From: Bin87 sp965222895
GTDB lineage: Bacteria; Chloroflexota; Dehalococcoidia; Lucifugimonadales; UBA3495
Direction of reading: 5' to 3'
Assembly (NCBI GenBank): GCA_965222895.1
Contig: CBDCVB010000002.1
Location: 868,001-932,000 of the forward strand
Length of the DNA: 64,000 nucleotides
Position 1 is the stretch's first letter, and every line of letters starts with the position of its first letter. The notes beneath the pieces are model-generated. The model ran no database searches and was not told the DNA's origin. It saw only the letters and a program-made list of their open reading frames with translations. Both the position numbers and the translations under genes were made by a program. This document shows positions 24,883-34,512 of this stretch, one piece after another.

Positions 24883-27357
24883 ATGGGCAGCAGATTCGAG
24901 AAATTCTCAGAACGGGCACGGCGGGTTTTGTCCCTCGCCCAGGAAGAGGCGCAGCGGTTCAACCACAACTACATCGGTACCGAGCACATCCTGCTGGGTC
25001 TGGTACGTGAAACCGAGGGCGTAGCCGCTCGAGTCCTGTCCGGCCTCACCGTAGATCTGACCAAGGTGCGGTCGGCGGTGGAATTCATCATCGGTCGCGG
25101 CGAACGCCCCGCGCAGGGCGAAATCGGCCTGACCCCACGCGCCAAGAAGGTCGTCGAGCTGGCGGTTGACGAAGCGCGCCGGATGAATCACACCTACATC
25201 GGCACCGAGCACCTGCTGATCGGGCTGCTCCGAGAAGGCGAGGGCGTCGCGGCCGGCGTCTTGGAAAGCCTGGGCGTTAACCTGGAAAAGGTGCGCGCGG
25301 AAACCCATCGCATTCTCAGCAATTCCAGCACCGGCACCTCCAGCAGCACCCGTTCCACGACGCGCACGCCAACCTTGGACCAGCTGGGTGTTGACCTGAC
25401 CAACGCCGCCCTCGGCGGCAAGCTGGATCCGGTTATCGGTCGCGACACCGAAATCGAGCGCGTAACCCAGATTCTGAGTCGACGCACCAAGAACAATCCG
25501 GTGCTCGTCGGCGAGCCGGGCGTTGGCAAAACCGCCATCGTCGAGGCAATGGCCCAGCAAATTTCCTCCGGTAATGTGCCGGAGACCCTCCAGGGCAAGC
25601 GTCTGGTTACTCTGGACATGGGCGCGCTGGTTGCCGGTACCAAATATCGCGGCGAATTCGAAGAGCGACTCAAGAAGGTAATCGAGGAGATCAAAGTCTC
25701 GGGCAACTGCGTTCTGTTCATCGACGAGATCCATACCATCGTCGGGGCGGGCGCTGCCGAGGGCGCGGTAGACGCGTCCAATATCCTCAAGCCTTCCCTG
25801 GCCCGTGGTGAAATCCAGTGCATCGGTGCTACCACTCTGGACGACTACCGCAAGTATGTTGAACGCGACCCGGCGTTGGAACGCCGCCTGCAACCGGTGA
25901 GGGTGGAAGAGCCCGATGCCGACATGACGGTGAGTATCCTGCGCGGGGTGAAGGGTCAGTACGAAGACCACCACAACGTTGATATTACGGAAGAAGCGGT
26001 GCAGGCGGCGGCCACGTTGTCCACCCGCTACATTCCCGACCGATTCCTGCCGGACAAGGCAATTGACCTGCTCGACGAGGCCGGTTCCCGTGTGCGTTTG
26101 CGCGGCAGCCACGCTCCCCAGGAAGTCAAGGACGCAATGGAAGTCCTGGAACGTGTGCGGAAGGAAAAGGACGAAGCTATTGCGTCGCAGCAGTACGAAG
26201 TCGCCGCCGAGCTTCGGGACCGGGAGCTGCACCTCACCGAGAACGTGGGCGACCTGGAACGCGACTGGAAGGCCGGCCGCTCCAAGGAGCGAACGCAAGT
26301 TACCGAAGAAGACATTGCGGAAGTAGTGAGCATGTGGACCGGCATCCCGGTTACACGACTCGCTCAGGAGGAGACCGAGCGTCTGCTCCACATGGAAGAA
26401 GACCTGCACAAGCGCATCATCGGCCAGGACGAGGCCATCGTTGGCATCGCTCGGGCGGTGCGGCGGGCCCGGGCCGGCCTGAAGGACCCGCGGCATCCCA
26501 TCGGGGTGTTCCTGTTCCTTGGACCTACCGGGGTCGGCAAGACAGAACTGGTGCGGGCAATGGCCGAGTTCATGTTTGGCCACGAGGACAACATGATTCG
26601 CCTGGATATGTCCGAATTCCAGGAGCGGCACACCACGGCACGTCTGATCGGCGCGCCTCCGGGATACGTCGGTTACGACGAGGGAGGCCAGTTGACGGAA
26701 GGCGTTCGCCGGAAGAACTACTGCGCCATCCTGCTGGACGAAATCGAAAAGGCGCATCCGGAAGTCTTCAACATCCTGTTGCAAATCTTTGATGCCGGCC
26801 AGTTGACGGACGCGCGCGGACGCCGCGTCGATTTCCGCAACTCCATCATCGTAATGACCAGCAACCTGGGCTCAGACCTCATCAAGCGGGACACCAGCTT
26901 GGGCTTCGCGGTCAAATCCGATAACGCCCAAACCGACAACATGGCTTACGAGCGGATGAAAGACAAGGTGATGGAGGAAGTGAAGCGCTTCTTCCGACCC
27001 GAGTTCCTCAACCGTCTGGATGCCACCATCGTGTTCCACGCGCTGAGTCGGGAAGAGATTCACCAAATCGTGGACTTGATGATGAACATGGTGCGGAGCG
27101 AGCTCAAGGACAAGGACATCGAAATTGAACTGACCGAGGCCGCCCGCGAGCATCTGGCCGAGAAGGGATTCGACCCGGTGCTGGGTGCCCGCCCGTTGCG
27201 CCGCCTGATCCAGAACGAAGTCGAGGACAAGCTGTCCGACGAACTGCTGGGCGGAAACATTGCAGAAGGCGACACAGCGATTGTCGACCTGGACGAAGAA
27301 GGGAACGTGGTCGTCAAGGTTCGCAGCAAAGAGATGGCTGCCTTGCCCTCGGCATAA
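24883..27357 (+). CDS. clpC: ATP-dependent Clp protease ATP-binding subunit ClpC
   Basis: 824 residues, normal for ClpC. Two Clp N-repeats (RARRVLSLAQEEA near 11 and RAKKVVELAVDEA near 87), first AAA domain with GEPGVGKTA near 211, a UVR-type middle segment (about 425-460, EAIASQQYEVAAELRDRE), second AAA domain with GPTGVGKTE near 546, and the C-terminal D2-small domain. It unfolds substrates for ClpP in the cytoplasm; the UVR segment separates ClpC from ClpA. No mcsA/mcsB/ctsR genes accompany it and clpP is not in the window. AGGAGAA just upstream of ATG 24883 supports the start. Confidence 0.97.
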   Translation: MGSRFEKFSERARRVLSLAQEEAQRFNHNYIGTEHILLGLVRETEGVAARVLSGLTVDLTKVRSAVEFIIGRGERPAQGEIGLTPRAKKVVELAVDEARRMNHTYIGTEHLLIGLLREGEGVAAGVLESLGVNLEKVRAETHRILSNSSTGTSSSTRSTTRTPTLDQLGVDLTNAALGGKLDPVIGRDTEIERVTQILSRRTKNNPVLVGEPGVGKTAIVEAMAQQISSGNVPETLQGKRLVTLDMGALVAGTKYRGEFEERLKKVIEEIKVSGNCVLFIDEIHTIVGAGAAEGAVDASNILKPSLARGEIQCIGATTLDDYRKYVERDPALERRLQPVRVEEPDADMTVSILRGVKGQYEDHHNVDITEEAVQAAATLSTRYIPDRFLPDKAIDLLDEAGSRVRLRGSHAPQEVKDAMEVLERVRKEKDEAIASQQYEVAAELRDRELHLTENVGDLERDWKAGRSKERTQVTEEDIAEVVSMWTGIPVTRLAQEETERLLHMEEDLHKRIIGQDEAIVGIARAVRRARAGLKDPRHPIGVFLFLGPTGVGKTELVRAMAEFMFGHEDNMIRLDMSEFQERHTTARLIGAPPGYVGYDEGGQLTEGVRRKNYCAILLDEIEKAHPEVFNILLQIFDAGQLTDARGRRVDFRNSIIVMTSNLGSDLIKRDTSLGFAVKSDNAQTDNMAYERMKDKVMEEVKRFFRPEFLNRLDATIVFHALSREEIHQIVDLMMNMVRSELKDKDIEIELTEAAREHLAEKGFDPVLGARPLRRLIQNEVEDKLSDELLGGNIAEGDTAIVDLDEEGNVVVKVRSKEMAALPSA

Positions 27358-27670
27358 AAGCAGCATCAGGTAAGGGACCGAACATAGGGGCGTCAAAAAA
27401 TGGCGCCCCTAACTGTTACCGTAATTAGCGAGCTGGCAAACCGCAATTGTGATGTGGAAGCAAGGAAACGCCAGGCACCGGGAATCGTGGAACCGATGGC
27501 TCCGGGGCTGACGCCAGTGGCGCCTCACCGACGCCGTTTCACACACGGATGGTTGCACCGACGCTGAATTGGGATTTGTAGCGGAGACAGGCAGCTCTAA
27601 ACCCGGTTGGCGATTGGCATGGCCCTTGCTAAATTTTGGTACCGCCACGACGAAGATTGAGGTGACATTC
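27358..27670. other. Gene-free spacer between clpC and the GuaB3-like gene
   Basis: 313 nt. A hairpin at 27385-27411 (TAGGGGCG/CGCCCCTA) without a T tract is a weak clpC terminator. The remainder shows no gene. Confidence 0.55.
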
Positions 27671-28807
27671 ATGACCCGACGTTTGCTGAAACATTTGGAA
27701 CGCTCTTATGGCTTCGACGAAGTTGCCATCGTTCCCGGCGAAGTTACCATCAATCCTGAGATGACATCTACCCAAATGAGCATTGGTGAGTTCGCCTTTG
27801 ATTCACCGGTGCTGGCCTCGGCGATGGACGGGTCCGTTTCGCCGCGCTTCGCCACCCTGATGCACGAAATGGGCGGGCTGGGCGTGCTGAACGGTGAGGG
27901 ACTGTACACCAGGTATGAAGACCCCTATTCGGTGCTGGAAGAAATCATCTCCATGGACCAGTCGGAGGTCACCGAGTTCCTGCAGCAGGTTTATAGCGAA
28001 CCGGTGCAGGAGCACCTGATTGGGCAAAGGGTGGAGGAAATCAAAAGCGCCGGTGCGGTGGCGGCCATGGCGTTTACGCCGGCCACGACCAAGAAATACA
28101 GCTCCCTAGCCGTCGAAGCCGGAGCCGACATCATCGTGGTGCAGTCAACGGTAACCACTGCCCGGCACATGTCGCGGAGTTACACCGGCCTGATCTTCTC
28201 GGAGTTGATCAGCTCGCTGAAGGTTCCGGTCGTGGTTGGCAACTGTGTCAGCTACGGCGTGGCCACCGAGCTGATGGAAACCGGGATTGACGCCTTGTTG
28301 GTGGGAGTCGGCCCAGGCGCGGCCTGCACCACCCGTGAGGTTACCGGCGTCGGCGTTCCGCAAGTTACGGCTACCCTGGAATGTGCAGCAGCTCGGGAGG
28401 ATTACTTCCAACGTACCGGGCGGTATGTCAGCGTGATTACTGACGGTGGAATTCGCACCGGCGGCGATTTGTGCAAGGCGATGGCCAGCGGGGCGGACGG
28501 CGTCATGCTGGGCACTCCCTTCGCTCAGGCCACGGAAGCCCCCGGCCGCGGCTACAACTGGGGCATGGCCAACGCCCATCCGGAGTTGCCCCGCGGAACG
28601 CGCATCAACGTGGGCACCAAAGGCACCCTGCAGCAGTTGATGCACGGCCCGTCCAACGTTACCAACGGTACCCAGAACTTGGTGGGCGCGCTGCGCGTGG
28701 CGATGGGTATGTGCGGGTCGTACACGGTGCGCGATTTCCACCAGACCGACATGATAGTCGCCCCGGCCATCAAGACCGAGGGCAAGCATTTTCAGTTGCT
28801 GGGCTGA
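27671..28807 (+). CDS. GuaB3-like IMP dehydrogenase-related protein
   Basis: 378 residues from ATG 27671. It is a TIM-barrel protein with IMPDH features: ADIIVVQ, the loop GVGPGAACTTREVTGVG with the catalytic-type Cys219, and VITDGGIRTGGDLCKAMASGADGVMLG for phosphate binding. CBS domains are absent and length and N-terminus match the GuaB3 group of actinobacteria and relatives, rather than canonical GuaB. Canonical IMPDH makes XMP from IMP; GuaB3 proteins have been linked to purine metabolism (GMP reductase-type chemistry reported for some). It is followed 57 nt later by the UGSC selenoprotein gene. Confidence 0.8.
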   Translation: MTRRLLKHLERSYGFDEVAIVPGEVTINPEMTSTQMSIGEFAFDSPVLASAMDGSVSPRFATLMHEMGGLGVLNGEGLYTRYEDPYSVLEEIISMDQSEVTEFLQQVYSEPVQEHLIGQRVEEIKSAGAVAAMAFTPATTKKYSSLAVEAGADIIVVQSTVTTARHMSRSYTGLIFSELISSLKVPVVVGNCVSYGVATELMETGIDALLVGVGPGAACTTREVTGVGVPQVTATLECAAAREDYFQRTGRYVSVITDGGIRTGGDLCKAMASGADGVMLGTPFAQATEAPGRGYNWGMANAHPELPRGTRINVGTKGTLQQLMHGPSNVTNGTQNLVGALRVAMGMCGSYTVRDFHQTDMIVAPAIKTEGKHFQLLG

Positions 28808-28830
28808 CGTGGGTTTTACATTGATGCACG

Positions 28831-28853
28831 GGATACACAGGATAGACAGGATT
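28831..28853 (+). repeat. GGATACACAGGATNGACAGGAT repeat, copy 1
   Basis: GGATACACAGGATAGACAGG in the short spacer before the UGSC gene; a near-identical copy is at 35710-35731. A short dispersed intergenic motif. Confidence 0.6.
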
Positions 28854-28864
28854 GGAGGAGATTG

Positions 28865-29404
28865 ATGACCACTGGCACGATTCAGATATTGAGTCCGATA
28901 CCGGAGCAAAAAACCGCCGCACGGCCGGCCTCCGGCCGACTGCCCAGCCTGGCTGGCAAGACCATCGGGTTGCTGGAGAACCGGAAGTACCATTCCGATA
29001 ACTTCCTCAAGGAACTGCAATGCGTCCTGGAAGAAGATTACGCGGTGGACAAGGTTATTTACTTCCAGAAGTTCAGCTTCAGCGCGCCCTGCTCTGACGA
29101 AACGATGGAGGACGTCATCGCCCAGTGCGACGCGGTGGTGCATGGAATTGCGGATTGAGGGAGTTGCACGGCGTGGGGTCTCCACGACACAGTAATTACC
29201 GAAACCCGCGGCATCCCGTCGGTGAGCGTCATCACGGAAAGTTTCACCCGAGCCGCCCACGCCCGGGCGACAGCCCTGGGTATGCCGGCCGTTCAGATTC
29301 TGGCATTGCCCAGCCCGCTGGCTCCGCGTTCGATCCCCGAAGTTCGGGAACTGGCGCACGAGTACGTCGGCCGGATAGCCTCCATGCTGACCAACGACGG
29401 ATAG
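28865..29404 (+). CDS. UGSC-motif selenoprotein (in-frame TGA read as selenocysteine)
   Basis: ATG 28865, preceded by GGAGGAG, opens a frame that meets TGA at 29156-29158 and continues in the same frame to TAG 29402-29404. With TGA as Sec the product has 179 residues. Around the TGA it reads VVHGIAD-U-GSCTAWGLHDT, so Sec98 and Cys101 form the U-G-S-C motif that names the UGSC selenoprotein family (described from marine metagenomes). Flanking sequence on both sides is protein-like (SVSVITESFTRAAHARA after it). A SECIS-like hairpin follows the TGA. A redox role is likely but not established. The next gene is probably its functional partner. Confidence 0.9.
29159..29186 (+). promoter_or_regulatory. 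Bacterial SECIS-like element of the UGSC gene
   Basis: Starting 13 nt past the TGA: CGTGG (29172-29176), loop GGTCT (29177-29181), CCACG (29182-29186), a perfect 5-bp stem. The loop begins 18 nt after TGA. The GGTCT loop is the same as in the E. coli fdhF SECIS recognised by SelB, at a similar distance. Stem inspected by eye. Confidence 0.8.
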
Positions 29405-29574
29405 CGGATAACGGCCAGCCGGAGCCGGTTCGACACTGCGCGATGTCCCCGATTGGGGTCAATGCGTAGTGGACAATCAACCGATGGCGGGAAACAACCC
29501 GGCTGTTCCGGGTTAGTTGCCGATTTGCCTGTCCACCACCAGCCTACAGAATCCTCATCTGCCGAGTAATACTT

Positions 29575-30648
29575 ATGTCCACCAACACCCCGGCCCTCAG
29601 CTCGCGCCGCGTCGCCGTGGCCGACTCTTACGACGCCATCCAGGATTACTACGAGGAACAAGGCTGGACCGACGGTATGCCCGTCGTCCCGGCCACCGAG
29701 GAGGCGGTGCGCCGGATGCTCGGACCCTGGGGCGAAGACCCATCCCAGTCCCTGGGAGTCGCCCAGCCGTCCAATTGCGAAGTAACCATTGAGAAGGTCG
29801 CCATCAATGCGGTGATGGCCGGCTGCCGTCCGGAGTATTTTCCGGTGGTGGTGGCGTGCGTCAAGGCGGTGATGCAAACCGAGTTCAACCTGGCGGGATG
29901 CCAGGCGACCACCGGCGGAGCCGCGCCGGTCGTAATCGTCAACGGCCCCATCGCCGCGCAGTTGGGCATCAACGGAGACTCGGGCTGCTTTGGCCCCGGC
30001 TACCGCCCGAATGCCACCATCGGCCGCGCGCTGCGCCTGTTCGTCCGCAACGTCGCCGGCCTCATCATTGGCGATATGGACAAGGCGACACTGGCGATGC
30101 CGGGGCGGTATTCGTTCTGCTTTGCCGAAAACGAAGCGCGCAGCCCCTGGGAACCGCGCCATGTGGAGCTCGGGTTGAATCCTGAAGACAGTATGGTTAC
30201 CATCCACGCCATTCGCGCCTTCTACCCCATCATGGAGACCACCGTTTCCCGGGGCATCGAGGTCCTGAACACGCTGGTCAAGGCAACGCAGGCGACCGGC
30301 TTCTCCAACTACTATCAGATTGGCACCGGGGCGCAGGTAACGCTGGTGATAAGCCCCGAACACGCTGCCGAAATTGCGGCGGACGGTCTGACCAAAAAGG
30401 ACGTTCGGGAGTACGTTTACGCCAACGCGCGAATGTCGATTGAGCAGCTGTCCGGTTTGGCGCATTGGGGCAACCGGAACTACCCGGCCTGGATTGATGA
30501 CAGCAAACCCGAAACCATGGTGCCCATCGCGCCCCGGGCTGATGATATTGTGATAGTAGTTGCCGGCGGCGACGGTCGTCACTCGGCCTGGCTCGCCGGC
30601 TGGGGCGTAACCCGGGTGGTGACCCGTCAGATTGAGATACCGGGATAG
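29575..30648 (+). CDS. Conserved protein found beside UGSC selenoproteins, function unknown
   Basis: 357 residues, no signal peptide. The N-terminal block EEQGWTDGMPVVPATEEAVRR is a recognisable signature of an uncharacterised family that I recall seeing next to UGSC selenoprotein genes. Cys-containing segments (AQPSNCEVT, VMAGCRPEYF, LAGCQATTGG, GDSGCFGPGYRPN) are conserved-looking and could form a redox or metal site. No known enzyme motif is seen. It begins 170 nt after the UGSC gene with no clear Shine-Dalgarno; the pair probably acts together. The family memory is not verified by search. Confidence 0.7.
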   Translation: MSTNTPALSSRRVAVADSYDAIQDYYEEQGWTDGMPVVPATEEAVRRMLGPWGEDPSQSLGVAQPSNCEVTIEKVAINAVMAGCRPEYFPVVVACVKAVMQTEFNLAGCQATTGGAAPVVIVNGPIAAQLGINGDSGCFGPGYRPNATIGRALRLFVRNVAGLIIGDMDKATLAMPGRYSFCFAENEARSPWEPRHVELGLNPEDSMVTIHAIRAFYPIMETTVSRGIEVLNTLVKATQATGFSNYYQIGTGAQVTLVISPEHAAEIAADGLTKKDVREYVYANARMSIEQLSGLAHWGNRNYPAWIDDSKPETMVPIAPRADDIVIVVAGGDGRHSAWLAGWGVTRVVTRQIEIPG

Positions 30649-30807
30649 GTCGGCGGCGGCCGGAGCCCGTCGCCAGCTGGGCCGCGTACCTGTAACAGAG
30701 CGACGAACCGGGCGACGCGTTCGCCCTTTAATTTGCCCGTTGCACGGCGAACGGGCTGGGAATCATAACGACAATTTGGCATAATCCGCAATAACGGTGC
30801 AAAGCAA

Positions 30808-33800
30808 GTGTTCACCCACCTTCACACCCACACCGAATACAGTATGCTGGACGGCATCAGCCGCATTCCCGATCTGGTGAACCGGACTCGGGAGCTGGGT
30901 ATGGATGCCATGAGCATCACCGACCACGGTTCCCTCTATGGCGTGGTCGATTTCTACTCCGAGTGCGTCGAAGCCGGCATCAAGCCCATCATCGGCTGCG
31001 AAATGTACGTGGCCCACGGCAGCCGCCATGACCGCACGCCCAACGAGCGCACGGCGAACCACCTGGTTCTCATCGCCAAAGACAACACCGGCTATCGCAA
31101 TCTGCTCCAACTGGTAACCCGCTCCCACCTGGAGGGGTTTCACTACCGCCCGCGCATTGACAAGGAGCTGCTGGAACAGCACCGGCAGGGCCTCATCTGT
31201 CTGTCCGGCTGCCCTTCGGCGGAGGTGCCCACGCTGCTGGCCGACGGCAACTACGACGCGGCCCGCAAAATGGTGGGTTGGTATCGCGAGCTGTTTGGCC
31301 AGGACTACTACCTGGAGCTGCAGCAGCACGAGTACGTCCCGCAGCTGCCCGCAATCAACGAGGGCCTGATCCGGCTGAACCAGGACACCGGCATTCCCCT
31401 GCTGATTACCAACGATGCCCACTACGTGCGGCAGCCCGACCACCAGTACCAGGATGTTTACATCTGCATCCAGACCGGCACCAACATCCACGACGAGAAG
31501 CGGCTGCGGATGGAGGATTCCTCCTACTACATCAAGTCGTCCGCCGAGATGGCCGCCATGTTCCCCCAGTTCCCGCCGGCGCTGGACATCACCGGGGAGG
31601 TTGCCCAGGGCTGCAACGTGTCGCTGGGCTTTGGGCAGATGCACCTGCCCCGGTACAACACCCCCAACAACGAAGATGCCGACGCCTATCTGGAACGCAT
31701 CTGCTGGGAAGGGTTCCGAAAACGCTACGGCAATAATCATGAGGAAGCCCGCGTCCGCATGGAGTATGAGCTGGAGGTGGTGAAGCAGACCAGCTTCGCC
31801 AACTACTTCCTGGTGGTCTGGGACATCATTTCCTTCGTGCGTCAGCAGGACATTCTGTTCGGCGTGAGGGGCAGCGCGGCGGCCAGCATCGTTCTGTACT
31901 GCCTCGGCATCACCGAGATTGACCCGCTGGAGTACCGCCTCGTGTTCGAGCGTTTCCTCAACTTCGAGCGCAAGGAAATGCCCGACATCGACATGGACTT
32001 TCAGGATGACCGGCGCGACGAGGTGCTGCGCTATGTCATTGACCGCTACGGCAGCGACCGGGTGGCCCAGATTATCACCTTCGGAACCATGGGCCCCAAA
32101 GCGGCGCTGCGGGATGTTGGCCGCGGGTTGGGGATGAGCTACGGCGACGTTGACCGGGTGGCGCGCATGGTGCCCAATCGCTCCCGAACACTGTCCGATG
32201 CACTGGCCGCCAACCCGGAGTTGAAGGAAACCTACGACAGCGACCCCGCGATGCAGAACCTGGTGGATAATGCGCAGGCCCTGGAAGGCATCGTCCACCA
32301 CGTGAGCACCCATGCCGCCGGGGTTCTGATTGCCGACGAACCGCTCACCGAAACGGTGCCCCTGCAACGCCCGGCCCGCGGCGACGAAAACAGCCCGGTG
32401 ATGATGACCCAATTCTCCATGGACCCGGTGGCGAAGCTGGGCCTGCTCAAAATGGATTTCCTGGGCCTCACCAACCTGACCATCCTGAATCGCACCATCA
32501 AACTGCTTGACGAAGAGCGTGGCATACGCATCGACCTGGACCGGCTGGGGCTGGACGACGAAGCAGCCTACGCACTGCTGGGCACCGGCAACACGTCCGA
32601 CCTGTTCCAGCTGGAATCCGCCGGTATGCAGCGCTACATCAAGGAGCTGAAACCGTCGAACCTGGGCGACATCGCGGCCATGATTGCCCTGTACCGCCCC
32701 GGGCCCATGGAGCACATCGACCGTTTCATCAGCTCCAAGCACGGGCGGGAGGAAGTTACCTACCCCCACCCCAGTATGAAGGAACTGCTGGACGAAACCT
32801 ACGGCGTCATCGTCTACCAGGACCAGGTGCTGCAAATTTTGCAGAACTTCGCCGGCTACACGCTGGGCGCCGCCGACACTGTCCGCAAGGCGATGGGCAA
32901 AAAGATTCCCGCGTTGATGGCCGAGGAACGGGACCGCTTCGTGGCCGGGGCCGTTGGCCAGGGCTACACGGAGACGATGGGCACCGAGATTTTCGACCTC
33001 ATCGAGCCCTTCGCCGGCTACGCATTCAACAAGGCCCACAGCGTCAGCTACGGCCTCATCTCCTACTGGACGGCCTATTTCAAGACTCACTACGCGCTGG
33101 AGTACATGGCCTCGGTGCTGAACTGTCGCCTCGACCACGCCGACCGGTACATCGCGTCCATCAACGAATGCACGCGCATGGGCATCACCATCGGGTTGCC
33201 CGACGTGAACGCATCCGGCGTGCTCTATATGATCGACAAGACGGCGGACAAGGCGGCCGGCCCGGGCCAGCTGCGCGTCGGTTTGGCGGCGGTGAAAACC
33301 GTTGGCGAGGGCGCCGTGAACCCCATCGTCGCCGAGCGGACGGCCAACGGCCCCTACACTTCCGTTGGCGATTTCTGCAACCGCGTCGATGTGTCCGGGC
33401 TGAACCGGCGCAGCCTGGAAGCGCTGGCCAAGGCCGGGGCGTTCGACTCGTTGGCGCCACGCGCTGCCGTGGTGGGCGCGCTGGATCGCGTCTGGGCGGT
33501 GGCACAGCAGGAGACCCGGAACCGCAACTCCGGGCAGTTCGGGATGTTCGGCAACGAGCTGGACAGCAACTCCGGCGGTACTCTGCTGGAACTGATTACC
33601 AACCAACCCGACTACACTCCCCAGGAAAAGGCCGCACTGGAAAAGGAGTTCCTCGGCGTCGCCATTTCCTTCAACCCCATCCTGGCGCTGGCCGCCGTGG
33701 ACCCGGAGGGCGCCATCAACTCGGTGGAGCAGCTGGACGAGGACGCGGTGGGCACGACGGTTACGCTGCTGGGGCACGTCAACGAGGTTACCGAGCGGTA

Positions 33801-34458
33801 CACCCGCGACAACCGCAAGTTCCTGCGCGTCGATCTGGGGATGGTTGGCGGCCAGGTGGAAACGATGGTTTGGCCCGACAACCTGGACAAGACGGCCCAC
33901 GTCTGGCAGCAGGGCGCCACGGTTCGCGTGGTCGGCCGTTTGCAAGTCCGGGGCGATGACTTCTCGCTGGCCTGTTTCGATGCCAGGGAGTTTCAGATTG
34001 GGGCGCCGCCCGACGCTCCCGCCAACCTCTCTCCCCCGGGGAATGGCGCTGCGTCCAGCGCGGCGGCGGCAAAATCTCCTCTCCCGGCGGGGGCCGGCCC
34101 TCACTCTAACCCTCTCCCGGCGGGAGAGCGAACCGTGACGACTCGTAGCGGCAACGGCAACGTCAACGGTGCGCCGGCCGGCGGGCGGGATGCCGGTATG
34201 CTCATCAGGATGACCGAAACCGACGACGCCGACGGTGATCGCTACCTGCTGCGTCAGGCCATTCGGGTCATGCTGGAATACACCGGCGATGACAAGGTGT
34301 ACGTGGAGCTGAACCTACAGGAGGGCCGGCGCGTCCTGATGGAGATTCCCACCGTGTCAACCGACGCCTGCCCGGAGTTGCAGCAGCGCTTGCTGGAAAT
34401 GCTGGGCGAAGGCAACGCAGAATATCGAGGCTGGGAACTGTCGGCGGCGGCGGATTGA
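30808..34458 (+). CDS. dnaE: DNA polymerase III subunit alpha with repeat-derived insertion
   Basis: 1216 residues from GTG 30808. The PHP domain starts at once (FTHLHTHTEYSMLDG) and keeps its metal ligands (ITDHGSLYG, GCEMYV, SGCPSAEV, TNDAHYV), so intrinsic PHP exonuclease activity is possible. The palm carries PDIDMDFQDD with catalytic Asp395 and Asp397; FNKAHSVSYG and an OB domain follow. Residues about 1070-1110 (NLSPPGNGAASS..SPLPAGAGPHSNPLPAGERT) are a low-complexity insertion encoded by the CTCTCCC DNA repeat, between the OB fold and a C-terminal domain (TDDADGDRYLLRQAIRVMLEY). It is the main replicative polymerase catalytic subunit. There is no strong ribosome site before the GTG. 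Confidence 0.96.
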   Translation: MFTHLHTHTEYSMLDGISRIPDLVNRTRELGMDAMSITDHGSLYGVVDFYSECVEAGIKPIIGCEMYVAHGSRHDRTPNERTANHLVLIAKDNTGYRNLLQLVTRSHLEGFHYRPRIDKELLEQHRQGLICLSGCPSAEVPTLLADGNYDAARKMVGWYRELFGQDYYLELQQHEYVPQLPAINEGLIRLNQDTGIPLLITNDAHYVRQPDHQYQDVYICIQTGTNIHDEKRLRMEDSSYYIKSSAEMAAMFPQFPPALDITGEVAQGCNVSLGFGQMHLPRYNTPNNEDADAYLERICWEGFRKRYGNNHEEARVRMEYELEVVKQTSFANYFLVVWDIISFVRQQDILFGVRGSAAASIVLYCLGITEIDPLEYRLVFERFLNFERKEMPDIDMDFQDDRRDEVLRYVIDRYGSDRVAQIITFGTMGPKAALRDVGRGLGMSYGDVDRVARMVPNRSRTLSDALAANPELKETYDSDPAMQNLVDNAQALEGIVHHVSTHAAGVLIADEPLTETVPLQRPARGDENSPVMMTQFSMDPVAKLGLLKMDFLGLTNLTILNRTIKLLDEERGIRIDLDRLGLDDEAAYALLGTGNTSDLFQLESAGMQRYIKELKPSNLGDIAAMIALYRPGPMEHIDRFISSKHGREEVTYPHPSMKELLDETYGVIVYQDQVLQILQNFAGYTLGAADTVRKAMGKKIPALMAEERDRFVAGAVGQGYTETMGTEIFDLIEPFAGYAFNKAHSVSYGLISYWTAYFKTHYALEYMASVLNCRLDHADRYIASINECTRMGITIGLPDVNASGVLYMIDKTADKAAGPGQLRVGLAAVKTVGEGAVNPIVAERTANGPYTSVGDFCNRVDVSGLNRRSLEALAKAGAFDSLAPRAAVVGALDRVWAVAQQETRNRNSGQFGMFGNELDSNSGGTLLELITNQPDYTPQEKAALEKEFLGVAISFNPILALAAVDPEGAINSVEQLDEDAVGTTVTLLGHVNEVTERYTRDNRKFLRVDLGMVGGQVETMVWPDNLDKTAHVWQQGATVRVVGRLQVRGDDFSLACFDAREFQIGAPPDAPANLSPPGNGAASSAAAAKSPLPAGAGPHSNPLPAGERTVTTRSGNGNVNGAPAGGRDAGMLIRMTETDDADGDRYLLRQAIRVMLEYTGDDKVYVELNLQEGRRVLMEIPTVSTDACPELQQRLLEMLGEGNAEYRGWELSAAAD
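34098..34128 (+). repeat. CTCACCCCAACCC/CTCTCC repeat inside dnaE, copy 3
   Basis: CCCTCACTCTAACCCTCTCC then CGGCGGGAGAG, in frame within dnaE (about residues 1097-1107); a second CTCCTCTCCCGGCGGGGG stretch lies just upstream at 34076-34094. It encodes PxPLPAGER-like residues. Confidence 0.75.
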
Positions 34459-34512
34459 TGGACGTTAGCGCCGCTGTTGCGCAGGGTACTTTTTGACAAT
34501 ACACTGTTCGTA

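Noticed and set aside
34477..34512. TTG start for HigB adding 12 residues
   Set aside because: The added residues are hydrophobic and not seen in HigB; ATG 34513 gives the family length.
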